This document shows, piece after piece, positions 46,570-57,455 of a stretch of DNA of 64,000 nucleotides (position 1 is its first letter; the number at the start of each line of letters is the position of its first letter). Under the pieces are notes generated by a model. It worked only from the letters and a program-made list of their open reading frames with translations. It searched no databases and was not told the DNA's origin. Location: NCBI GenBank assembly GCA_029817715.1, contig JARUPY010000537.1, positions 1,364,001-1,428,000 of the forward strand, in the 5' to 3' direction. The stretch comes from Melastoma dodecandrum (Eukaryota; Streptophyta; Magnoliopsida; Myrtales; Melastomataceae). Both the position numbers and the translations under genes were made by a program.

Positions 46570-48710
46570 TACACACAGAGGGGGAAGTTGGGCTCATCCT
46601 CATTCAATCGATTGTACCAACAACGCAGCATTTAATCAAGATTTCATCTCTCGTGGGACATGAGAAAACGAGGTTAGTTCGCTCTGCGTTGGTGTGTCAG
46701 CAGACTTTTAACCTATTCTTCATGTTCGCTTGGTATCAGACATTACTCTGGACGATGAACATCTCCCGTTCAAGAAAAAATTTATGTGATTGATTTTCAA
46801 GCAATATCATACTAGAAGTTATGAACTTGCCGGCATCCTTGTTCTGTAAATGTGTTATTCATGTGGTGTTCTGCAAATTCAGCGGCCGAGTCTGATTTTG
46901 AGATGCTTCTGTACGTGGTGTTCTGACCTCTACGATAAAATTCATTGCATGGTTTCGGTTCGTACTACCTCATGATAGTGAATTTGAATTGTTAATTACA
47001 TGAATGCTTCGACCCTGTTTGTAGCAGATATCAAGAACATGGAACAGGGTCGTTGCTGTTGGGACAATTCACATGAATCGATTCTTTGAGTATGAACTCC
47101 CCCATATTCTTATGTGAATTGTAGGTAAACTAAATTTATTAAGTCCCAACTTTAACGTGGCTACTTAAAATGACTTATTCCCATCTTACTATTAAACAAC
47201 TCAATTTCTCGACATTGAGTTAGAATGATGTTTGTACGGTTATACTGTTAGTTTCGAAAAATATTTTTTGAAATATAGTTCGAGATTCCAAAACTCCCTA
47301 AAAACCGTGTCTAAGTCGCTGTTTCATACCGCGAGACTCAGTTTATAAAGAATTCGTGATTTGAAACACCGACATCGGAAGACTTGACAATTTTTTTGAT
47401 TTTCTGGTAGGCCTAATGTCACTGTTTAAAATATTATCTTTTTAAGGAAAGTCGTTTTTCAAAACAACGTTTCTCAAATAAAAGACGTTCCTTCAAACAA
47501 CGATTTTAGGACATTAAATTTTGCTCAGGCAAGGGGGCTTTCTGGTGTCGGATTAGTATCACTGTTTGAGATAACGATACTCTTGAAAGTCGTTTTTTCA
47601 AGCAGTGACATTCCCTTAACAGCGGAAGCCCCTCGCCTCTCCAAAAAATTTCCAAGTCTCCCAAAGTCGTCTGAAAGAGCGATTTAGCCAAATTATGGCA
47701 AAGTCGGCATTTGAAACGACTTCTTTATAAATTGGGTCTTGATGTTTAAAACAACAACGGTAACGATATGTCGGTAGTTTTGGAAACTCGAACCCTATTT
47801 CATTTTCAAAACTAACAAGTACAATCCTCAAATTAGGTTAATTGAAATATCACAACTGTTTATCAGTCAATCGCACGCATTAAACATGATAATACAATAA
47901 GTGAAAGATATTCAAAGCACATTATATACGGTGATCCTAAAACAGAGAATCATTTCATGCTTGTGTAGATGAAAAACACGAAATTCATCTAAAACATTAC
48001 CCGAAAACAAAGAGAAAACAAGTATAGAAAAGGTCGGTACCACTAACTCCTTCTCGTGCCTCTTCCCCATTTTCATGACTGGCACTTTTATTTTGAATAA
48101 AAGCTTTGCAATATTCGAAAGGATATCGGATATGGCTATCTGTCTGATGCAGCTGCGCTACTTTTATCGTGCAGGAGCGTCAACTGGTCACTCCAGAGCA
48201 AACCAACAAACTTCAATGTTACATGCCTCTCTCATTTGAACTCTATTTTTGTAGAGTTGTCAAATCGCCAAACATAATTTTTGCTAATTTCGAACAATAC
48301 AAAAGAAAAAATAAATAATGTAGAATGCTCCCCACCAAAATCGAGTATGGATTGATTCCTTAACGTTCTCAAAAATATTTGCAGACAACTCTTGTAGGTA
48401 GAATTCATTCCTTACCTAGCACATGCTTAAAAAAGTATCATCCAAAGTTCCATTAACAAATTGCAAAACAATCATCTCTATTAATGAATTGCAAAATTCC
48501 ATTAACGAATTGCGTTGCGTACCCAACACCAACAACTTCATCATTCAACATCCTGTTTATGTTTTAAATATGGTCCCGCCTCTGCTTCAACAACGTTATC
48601 TATGTAACACTCTAAATTCTTATGAAGCTTATTGTCGAAGATACATTGCAGTGTTCACTGATATGTAGCTTCAATATTTTCAATTTGAAAAGCATCACTT
48701 TTTAACAGGA
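46570..48710. other. Intergenic DNA without a recognised gene
   Basis: The region is AT-rich and has several loosely similar stretches around 47280-47760 with words such as AAAGTCGTTTTT and ACGACTTTC in both orientations. No coding domain, RNA gene or LTR was identified. Confidence 0.4.
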
Positions 48711-49515
48711 AGTCGTTGTAATGGTTTTGATGATGAGCCATATAGAAGCCTGATCCTCTGCAAGCGCAGAAGCTTGCGAAAATTTCCTATTTATGGAAGG
48801 TTCTAAAAGTTCTTATATAACCTTCTATGGAACGCAATAGTCCACTAAGGAACAATTCTCGAGATTATATTATTAATATATCATCGATTGAACGAAGACA
48901 AATTCAAAAGTAAAATTTGAATTATTTTCATCTATAGAAGGTAAATGGCTCATTTTAGTCTGGAACTTCTGCAAGCCTATATCCAAGGGGAAATTAAATA
49001 ATCACAATATATTTAATCTCTAATGGCTATTTCCTGGTGACAATAATGTGAATATTTAGTTAATAATGTATTGTTAATATATTTTCTTTCTCTTATGCTC
49101 AGAAGCCTATTTATGTAAAGTTTAGTTTAATTTCCACCTTGAATATAATTAGGTGTATGTAGTTATAACAAAATGTGTACGGAAAACACTAGTGAGAAAT
49201 ACTTGTAACGAAAATCAAAGAGAGAGACATTGTATTGTATTTTGTGAGTGAGGATCTTTGTTAGTCACGCACATGAAGGAACGTGAGCTACAGATGGTTG
49301 TATGATTGGTGAAGCTTCTGGTGCTGGACGTGGTGGGGTCGAGGGATTCGGTTATGACTCTAAAGATAGCAGCATTTGGGGAGATGTTCAAGCAGGATTT
49401 GTAGTGTGGATTGCTGGATGTGGACGTACCAACGTGTAGTGACCATGACAGAAGAGTTGTGACTCCACGGAAACAAAAGGTGAGTGACCGACCGGCTTCT
49501 GTAATTATATGGCAT
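48711..49515 (+). repeat. Partial LTR of the 2-kb copia family
   Basis: It begins GGTTTTGATGATGAGCC-like sequence, as at the start of the LTRs at 23633 (minus) and 25217 (plus). It follows the right LTR through GTCGAGGGATTCGGTT and GACCGGCTTCTGT, corresponding to about 26030-26160. The rest of the LTR is missing and a minisatellite takes its place. Confidence 0.7.
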
Positions 49516-49524
49516 TAGATTGTC

Positions 49525-49725
49525 AAGGAAAGAAGTCGCAGCGGGTTACTATGTAAAGAAAGTCGCAACGTGATGCCGTGCAAAGGAAATCGTAGAAGAG
49601 GGTTGTCATGCAATTGAAGTCGCAGCATGACTGTGCAACGGAAGTCGTAGCAGCAAGTTGTTGTGCAAAGGAAGTCGCAGTGGGTGGCTGTGCAACGAAA
49701 GTTACAACAGGTGGCTGTCTAGGTG
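49525..49725 (+). repeat. Minisatellite, unit about 30-36 bp
   Basis: Six or so diverged units carry GTGCAAAGGAAGTCGCAG and a following GGGTGGCTGT-like block. The last unit leads into a segment that is seen again just before NLR copy 3 (about 50405-50460). Confidence 0.72.
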
Positions 49726-50512
49726 AGGACACCGCCCAAGTAGGAAACTTGTGCTTTGACCGAGAAACTCTATGTGAAAACAAGTACGGAAAGTACGATC
49801 TGTGTTCTAAAAGGTGGGCTAAGTATCACTTATTCACTATTTCATCTTGATCAGTGTCAATCATCGAAATTCTTGGCAATAACCATCTAACAACTTTAGG
49901 AGTATCGATCATTAAGAAAGTTTAAATTGGAGGTTAACCTAGACAAGAAAGAAGAAACTTACTCTCTACAGAAGCCAGTTGAGATCCAGACAGGATTTGG
50001 TCCAACCACCAGATTTTCAAAAAATGTAGCAACTATGCACGTACTTCTAAAGCATGGCAGTAAATACCCCTTCGACCCAGACTCAGTTGTCCCTTAAAGT
50101 CCTTGTCCACTATATTATATCTTGTGTCAATCCACTCGGTACCATTTGGGCTATGGTGAAATACAATGCCATCCATCCTGGATTCACTGACATTCTGCCT
50201 TGCCCCCGGGAGATGGAGCATGTGGCGTGTCCCATCTAATGTCCCGTTCCCCATCGTTTTCCCCAAATGAAGCTTCTTTTAATCCAAAGATTACAATTCA
50301 TTTCGAGTCTAGCTTTCGACCAATAATTAGAAATCTACTTCTTAATTCTTATGTCAAAGTCATGGGAACAACATCATTACCCAAATTCGATTACATTTAT
50401 AAAGTTGCAACGGGTGGCTGTCCCGGTGAGAACACCGCCCAAGTTGGAAACATGTGCTTTGAGCGAGTTGGGATTTGGTCCAACCACCAGATTTTCAAAA
50501 AATGTAGCAACT
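49726..50512. other. Rearranged DNA upstream of NLR copy 3
   Basis: Two segments are present twice. ACACCGCCCAAGT and the bases after it occur at about 49729 and 50430. GATTTGGTCCAACCACCAGA and the bases after it occur at about 49994 and 50484. In the second place they are joined and lead straight into NLR copy 3. No independent gene was found. Confidence 0.55.
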
Positions 50513-53275
50513 ACGCGGTTGGACAAGGCCCACCGCGTCCTCAAGAACATGCTAGCCATTTGTACCTCTCCCAGCAGCGGCTTGCCCATGGCAGACAAGG
50601 CACTGATCTGTGCTAGTGAACTGGAGAACGCCATGGATATATTCCTTGTGAAGGCTTTGACGGCCCCCAAATCACGTAGGGGACAACACCTTGCCTCCCT
50701 TGTTCATGGAGTTGTCTACTTGGTCAAGCCCCAGATAAGAGCTCGAGCAAAGAAGGCGAATGCCCAGATCTACATAGCAAAAGTGAAGGAGCTCTCAGGG
50801 CACTTCTCTAATATGCAGGGGGTCAAATTACAGGGTTCAAGCAAAGGAATCGGCTGCAGCAAGCACTCATCATCGCCGGATGTTCACGCCGACGAGTCTA
50901 TCATTGTCGGCCGCGACTACGTTGCAGACCGCCTCTCCGCTTGGCTGACTGACTCAGAGTTGCTTCGTGTGATTTCCGTCACAGGGGACCAAGGCATAGG
51001 GAAGACTGTGCTGGCTCGAAGCATGTACAACCAACCGGATGTGGAGCGCGATTTCAAGTGCCGGGCTTGGATTGACAGCTACAACTCACCAACCTTGGAA
51101 ACTGTAGTGGTAGAGAGATCTTGAAGCAGTCCCCAGTGATGACACTGAAAGACCTTGAGCTAAAGGAAACCGACGGATTGTAGGAATTTCTACACCTGAC
51201 ATTGATGGAGATGAGGTACTTGATCGTGCTGGACGATCTGAAGAGTGCTGAAATTCTCAATAACCTTCTGTGTGCCCTACCCGACTCGAGGAACGGAAGC
51301 AGGGTCATCGTCACGTGCAGGGAGGAAATTATTGTTCCACTGCACGAGGAACCCTGGGGGTACAGTCTCCAGGTGGGGCAGCTTGATCCCAAGAACAGCC
51401 GTAAATTGTTGTCAGAGCGTAGCTCGATCAAGGACGAGGGATTAATAAATAAGATCTTGGGTGAATGTAGCGGTTCTCCTCCAAAGATACTTCTGTTTAG
51501 CGGCCTTTCTGCAGCCTTCGAGGACAATGACCCAGACTCTTCCCCTATGGCATGGCACTGCAACCTCAAGGAGGATTGGTGGCGACAAGATCTTAGGTCT
51601 CTAAGCTATGGTAGCCTTCCTTCTTGCGTAAAACCTTGTTTCATATACTTGTGTTTGTTTCCCAAGGAATATGAGATATCAACAAGGAGGATCTTTCAGT
51701 TATGGCATGCCGAAGGCCTGGTCTGTTGGGATGGACATTTTACGGCCGAGGCCTGCTTTCGAGAATTGGCAAATAGGAATTTGGTGCAGGTGGTGAGGCG
51801 AAGCGAGGTGGATGGGGGGCCGAAGACATGTCGCGTGTTGGGTTACTTACACGACTACTTCTCAGAATTTGCGAGTAAATTCAGGCATATCCATGACCTT
51901 CAGAATGATAACAAGGAGGTTTTATGGCCGAGTCATCCAACCAGCATATTGCCTTGGCTTGCTAGATATTCCAGCAACAACACCAGCCTCCCACCCCAAG
52001 ATGCTAAGACAGCATCCCATATCCGATCCTATGTTTCTTTCAACACGCATAAGTCAGGGATACGGTCGAGAGAGGTTGATCAGCTGCTAAAGCTGCCGGC
52101 AGCAAATCGAGTCGGCATCTTGCTTAGGGTGCTCGATCTCGAGGGCGTTTACAAGCCGAAGCTGCCAAAGCAGTTTGGGTATTTGCTGCCGAATTTGAGA
52201 TACCTCGGACTGAGATGGACGATCCTTGACTCGCTGCCAGAGTCGGTCTCCTAACTCTCTAGACTCGAGAGAATCGATCTGAAGTACACCAACGTGACTG
52301 AGCTCTCGAGTTCGATCCTTGGCCTGAAAGACCTCCGACACCTTTACCTGAATGAGGGATCCTTTGACAAGTGCAATCAGACAGAATGCTGTCTGGGGAG
52401 CCTCCAAACACTTTCGGGACTCTCCATAGGGGTGAAGGGCGTGTCCTTAACTGTGCTGGGGAAACTCAACGGGCTCAAGAAGCTAGGGCTGACGTGTTAC
52501 GAACCAGTCATACCAGAATTAATCAAGACCATATCGACCATGACGAAGCTCGAGTCGCTCCGGCTCCGATCTAGGGATCTGTTCGGGCAGCCTTCCCATC
52601 TCAACCTGGGTGCGGACATGAAAGAGATGCAATCTATCTCAAAGATGTACTTGCTCGGGTCGTTGAAAGAGAAGAACTTATGCTGTCTGCCCAAGAACCT
52701 GCGAGTTCTAACTCTGTCCTTGTCCGAGATGAACTTCGACCCAATAGAATATCTTCAAGAGTTATCAGATCTAGTTACGTTGAGGCTCTTTGGAAATTCT
52801 TACATTGGAGAAGGCTTGGTTTTCAAGAAAGGGGCATTTCCGAGCCTCCGGGTGTTGAAGCTGTGGAAGCTAGAGAAAGTGAAGAAGCTCTGCATCCAAG
52901 AAGGGAGGATCAGCACACTGCAAGAGTTGGACATGAGAGAATGCACTAAGGTGAGGACAATCACGGGCCTCGAGAATGTGTCAGAACTGAAGCGGATCAA
53001 GCTGACTCGAGTGAACGAGGACTTTGCCAAGCAGGTCGAATCGAATCCCCCGAGCCATGCGACCATTGTTATATGCAGGGACTTAGCGGTCTCTTCTCCC
53101 GAGGTACGTCCGAATTTCTAATGAGATTTCGAGGAGCTATCATCTTGATGCGATTAAAATTCTTTAAACTGGTTTCGCTCCATGATACTTGGAAAAACTT
53201 CTCTTGAAGGATATGAAAGAAGCCGAAGAAGAGCTCGAGTATGAGGATCGCAGTCCGGACCAGTATGACCAATAG
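50513..53275 (+). pseudogene. NLR copy 3: 5'-truncated and broken NB-ARC-LRR gene
   Basis: Homology with copies 1 and 2 starts abruptly at RLDKAHRVLKNML, equal to about residue 34 of copy 2, so the normal first exon start is lost. An ATG at 50351 opens an unrelated leader in the same frame. The P-loop GDQGIGKT is near 50983. Lesions are a 2-bp insertion near 51114, a stop codon TAG at 51181-51183 and TAA at 52252-52254. The remaining NB-ARC and LRR frame is otherwise open to the exon end at 53104. The GT-AG intron is kept, and exon 2 begins at 53210 with DMKEAEEELEYED but is cut by TAG at 53273, exactly where segmental duplication copy B begins. Base by base it looks closer to copy 2 than to copy 1. 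Confidence 0.92.
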
Positions 53276-54965
53276 GAAAAGGGTCAACCACTCTCGGTTA
53301 AACCTAAATTCATCGTAAACGACATTACAGCAATTAATTTATAGGAAAAGCTTAACAACTTCCGTATCCACCCTTATTTCCTAATTAGGCTTGTTCGAGT
53401 CCTTTGCTCGATTGTCCCCTTTTCATCATGAAGGAATTGGATGCGACGGGCGACAAAAGGTGTATGGTCCATAGAAAAATTCGGGATGACCGGGAGCGGC
53501 TCATGTCGCTCATAAGTTTGGTGATGATCTACCGGTGAAATTGTCAGGCATCACATTCAGAATGGGGCTGCAACACATAGAAAGTCCAGCCCCATTTGTG
53601 TTCTGTTCGTCATACCATGTCGGAGCTTACTAGAAACTTCAACGGTAGATACACAGATGTACACGATCATCTTTCAGTCTAGTTAATTTCTGAAAATTTT
53701 GGGAATGATCCGACGTCTGGATCTCTCGAAATCCCCTCGAAGGAAGGACTACGATGCACAGATGCGCATCATCACTCGTGGCTCCGTGGAAAAACGTGCA
53801 TCGCTTGCTTAATCTAAATAAACTAATACGGAGTCACCACCAACTTTATTTTAAAACGTATATAAATTCGGAAAAGCCAAATAGGGTTAGAAGATTCTTA
53901 CTTACTAACTCCTAGATTCTCACATGGGAAAAGGTACCGATGCTCTAAAAAAATGATGGGCTTTGGACCCAGTTTGAAAAGAGTTTCTGATTACGGGCAT
54001 TCTGAACTCATACATAATAATCACAAGCGCAATCATAAACAATTATTTAAGTCAAAGCAGGCGGTGAAGCCGGAGCCGAGTGATATGACATTCTCACCTT
54101 TTTCTACTTTAAGCAATCATCATGTAATACCAACGCAATACTAACTAATCAACAGGAATTTCTTTGAAAAGCTATTTTCCAGTGAAACTCCTGAGTAGAT
54201 AAATTCGTCTGAAGAATGGCTCGACTAAGATTATTTTGGATGAGGCTAAAATTCAGCACACATAAACTCTAGAAATATCTCGTAAAATCTAGAAAGACTT
54301 CCATTTACTAACTTTTGTGAAATTAACGAACTTTCAAGGAAATGATAAATTTTCAAATTTTGTTTTGGAGATTACAGTCTTTCTCTGTTGTCGAACACAA
54401 AAGTTAGTAAACTGCAGAAAAAGCAAAGCAGTAGGTGCACAAGGATAATGTCGTGAAGAATGTCATAGCTGTACTATATTTGCAACAATCCCTAAGAAGT
54501 AGTTGAGCCTCTCATGCGGCAGCAAATCTTCGTGTGGCCGCACGAATGTTCCTGTCCAATGCTTCCCTCAGCAACTTCTCATTTCGATACCCTTTTCCTT
54601 CCTCCATCAAGCTACCCTCTTAAACACGATTTCCGCTTCGTATCGACCCCTTCACCTGTATTGAAAACCATAAAATCCGAAAGTGTCCATGCAACAGGAC
54701 TAAACGAAAATAACATGGAAACTTACTATACGTACCTATAAATATGGGATGTCTAACGCTAATTATGCTAGTAAATGAGACATATATCTCAAGTTTCTTA
54801 GACTTAATAGTCATTAAGGCGCAATGCTGTCAGCCGATGCAACTTTCCGACTTCAGGAGGAGTAAAGCCGTTGTTTGTGATGTTTATTATCCTGAGGAAG
54901 CTGAGATTCCCGATGTACGGCGAGAGTGACCTGCTGAGCCTCGAGTCCTGAAGCTCGAACTTGAT
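53273..54965. repeat. Segmental duplication, copy B
   Basis: It follows copy A (44462-46258) from TAGGAAAAGGGTCAACCAC onward. It differs by a replaced stretch (53993-54437 here, an LTR fragment in A). It contains the reversed gypsy-like word near 53820-53850 and ends with the minus-strand LRR fragment at 54807-54965. Its left end truncates exon 2 of NLR copy 3, and its right end meets the receptor-kinase body. Confidence 0.8.
54807..54965 (-). pseudogene. Inverted LRR fragment of a receptor kinase
   Basis: The minus strand encodes IIKFELQDSRLSRSLSPYIG, then NLSFLRIINI and LHRLTALRLNDY, nearly the same as the fragment at 46081-46230. It lacks the LRR cap present there. It ends at 54965, and the plus strand immediately continues as LRRs of the same receptor type, so the two parts are head to head. 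Confidence 0.82.
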
Positions 54966-57455
54966 GATGTGGGAGCCATCCCTGCCTCTCTTGGACAAAT
55001 GAAGAAACTACAATACTTTCTTCTCGGAGGAAACTTCTTTTCTGGTACCGTGCCTCTCTCGATTTTCAATATAACCTCTCTAGCAGTCATGGAGCTGGGA
55101 TTAAACCAACTTGAGGGCCATCTCCCTTTGGATCTCGGAATCACTCTACGTAATCTAAATTACCTCAGTGTCAGTAGTAATCATTTGACTGGACTTGTCC
55201 CTCCTTCAATATCGAATGCAACTAATTTACAGGTGCTGCAGATAAGCATAAACAATTTCAGCGGCCCAGTGCCTGATTTAAACAATCTAAATCTGTTGCA
55301 GTGGTTGGATATTGCTTTTAATCAATTGGGCAGTGGCAAATCGGGTGACTTGAGGTTTGTTGAATTGATCAACTCTACCGAGCTACTACAGCTCGACTTC
55401 TGCAGTAACTTTTTGGGGGGGGCTCATTACCACAGTCTATCGGAAATATATCGTCGAATCTGAATTTATTGGAATTTGACTTTAACCAGTTGACGGGAAC
55501 GATCCCTTCTAGCATCGGTAATCTCCGCAAACTAGAAATGCTAACAACCTCTGAGAATCCACTCACCGGTAGACTCCCAGATGAAATTGGCAACCTCCAC
55601 AATCTGAAGATTCTTATAATGATGAACTGCAGCTTCTCTGGAAATGTCCCATCTTTGCTTGGGAACTTAACAATGCTGATAATACTCTCATTGGCAGGAA
55701 ATAAACTCCAGGGGAGCATCTGGGAAAGCCCCGGAAAATGCCAAAACTTGATGAAGTTGGTCTCAATGGAAACAACTTGAGCGGAGCCATACCATCACAA
55801 CTCCTCAGTATATCATCCTTATTGAGCAACCTTGATTTGTCATGGAACAAATTGACTGGAGCCCTACCTGATCAGATCGGTAGTCTGACCAACCTTGAGA
55901 GTTTGGATGTGCAGGAGAACAGACTGTCTGGACGAGTCCCAAACACCCTCAGTCAGTGCATTAGTTTGGAGAAATTGTCCATGGGGAATAATCTGTTTGA
56001 AGGAAACATCACCTCATTTCTGAGACCTCTGAAAGGGCTTCAGTATCTAGACCTGTTGCAGAACAACTTCTCCGGTCAGATTCCAGAGTTCCTAGGAACT
56101 TTCCAGCTTAGGTACCTCAATCTATCTTTCAACCGCTTTGAGGGAAAAGTTCCGAATCAAGGGGTGTTCTTAAATTCCAGCGCTGTTGCGGTCAAGGGAA
56201 ACGAGAGACCATGCGGAGGGATTTTGGAGCTCCACTTACCTAGCTCCTTAATCCAAAATCGATGCCCAGAAGAAAAATTTCATCCAAGGTGATCACTGCG
56301 ACGGCCTGTGGGATTGCACTCATGTTTATTTTGCTGTCGTTCTTGGCATTGAGTATTTGCATGAGAAAACATAGAACAAGAAAATAATTACCAAACTCCC
56401 ATTTGGTGCTGGGAGGCTTTTTTCCACAAATTTCACATGAAGATATTCTCAGGGCAACTGAAGGGCTCGATAAAAATAATTTGATCGGTACTGGCTGTTT
56501 TGGTTCTGTCTACAAGGGAATCCTTAGAGACGGTAATAACATGGTAGCCATCAAGGTTCTCAACCTCCAAACTGGAGCAGCATCAAAAAGTTTCTTAGCA
56601 GAGTGTGAGGCATTAAGGAATATCAGACATCGGAATCTCGTAAAGATTTTGACTGCTTGCTCGACCATTGACTTCCAAGGTAATGACTTTAAGGCCCTTG
56701 TGTATGAGTACATGGATAATGGAAGTCTCGATGTGTGGCTGCATCATACAGCTGAGGGAGTGCAACAGAAGTTAAGTTTAATCCAAAGACTCAGTATTGC
56801 CAATGATATAGCTTGTGCGGTGGAGTATCTACACAACGAGAGCGAGATGCCAATTATACATTGTGATATGAAGCTGAGCAACATTCTTCTAGACATGGAG
56901 ATGACTGCCCATTTAGGTGATTTTAGCGTCGCAAGGATTCTTCCTACTGCTGAAGTGGTCATGCAAGTAAGCTCAGTGGGGGTGAGAGGGACGATCGGCT
57001 ACAGCCCTCAAGGTTCATGAATTTTATTTGAATGTGGTCATGATATTGATTTGCTTGTGGTATTGTAAGATTGTGATGATAGGGTGGAATATGAAATGTG
57101 CAGAATATGGCATGGGAAGCCCAGTGTCGAAGGAGGGAGATGTTTACAGTTACGGCATCCTTCTGCTGGAGATGTTCACAGGAAAGAGACCCACTGACAA
57201 CATGTTCAAGAATGGTTGGAACATTTGTTGCTTCTGTAAGGCGGCATTGCCAGACAGGGTGGGGGAAATAACAGACCATTGTTTTCAAATTTGCTTGGAG
57301 AAGGATCAAGAATCCCTGCTTCAACAAGAGCGAAAGAATGCTTAGTGAAGGTGTTTGAAGTAGGGATCAGCTGTTGCCAAGAGTTGCCACGAGAAAGGAT
57401 GGATATCCGTGATGCCTCAGCGAAACTTCGCTCCATAAAAGATGCATTGCTCTGA
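54966..57455 (+). pseudogene. LRR-XII receptor-like kinase pseudogene (LRR, TM, kinase)
   Basis: LRRs run from GAIPASLGQMKKL to about 56200. A membrane segment (ITATACGIALMFILLSFLAL, about 56290-56350) and a Ser/Thr kinase follow: glycine loop GTGCFGSVYKG, VAIK lysine, non-RD catalytic loop HCDMKLSN, then GDFSVARI where DFG is expected. A 91-bp GT-AG intron (57013-57103) lies at the position usual for subfamily XII, just before EYGMGSPVSKEGDVYSYG. The end reads PRERMDIRDASAKLRSIKDALL in part, stopping at 57455. Lesions are a shift in a run of G near 55415, a lost base near 55749, a shift near 56270, TAA at 56385-56387 and a shift near 57340. The N-terminal cap is missing because of the inversion at 54965. 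Family members detect microbial patterns at the cell surface. Confidence 0.92.
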
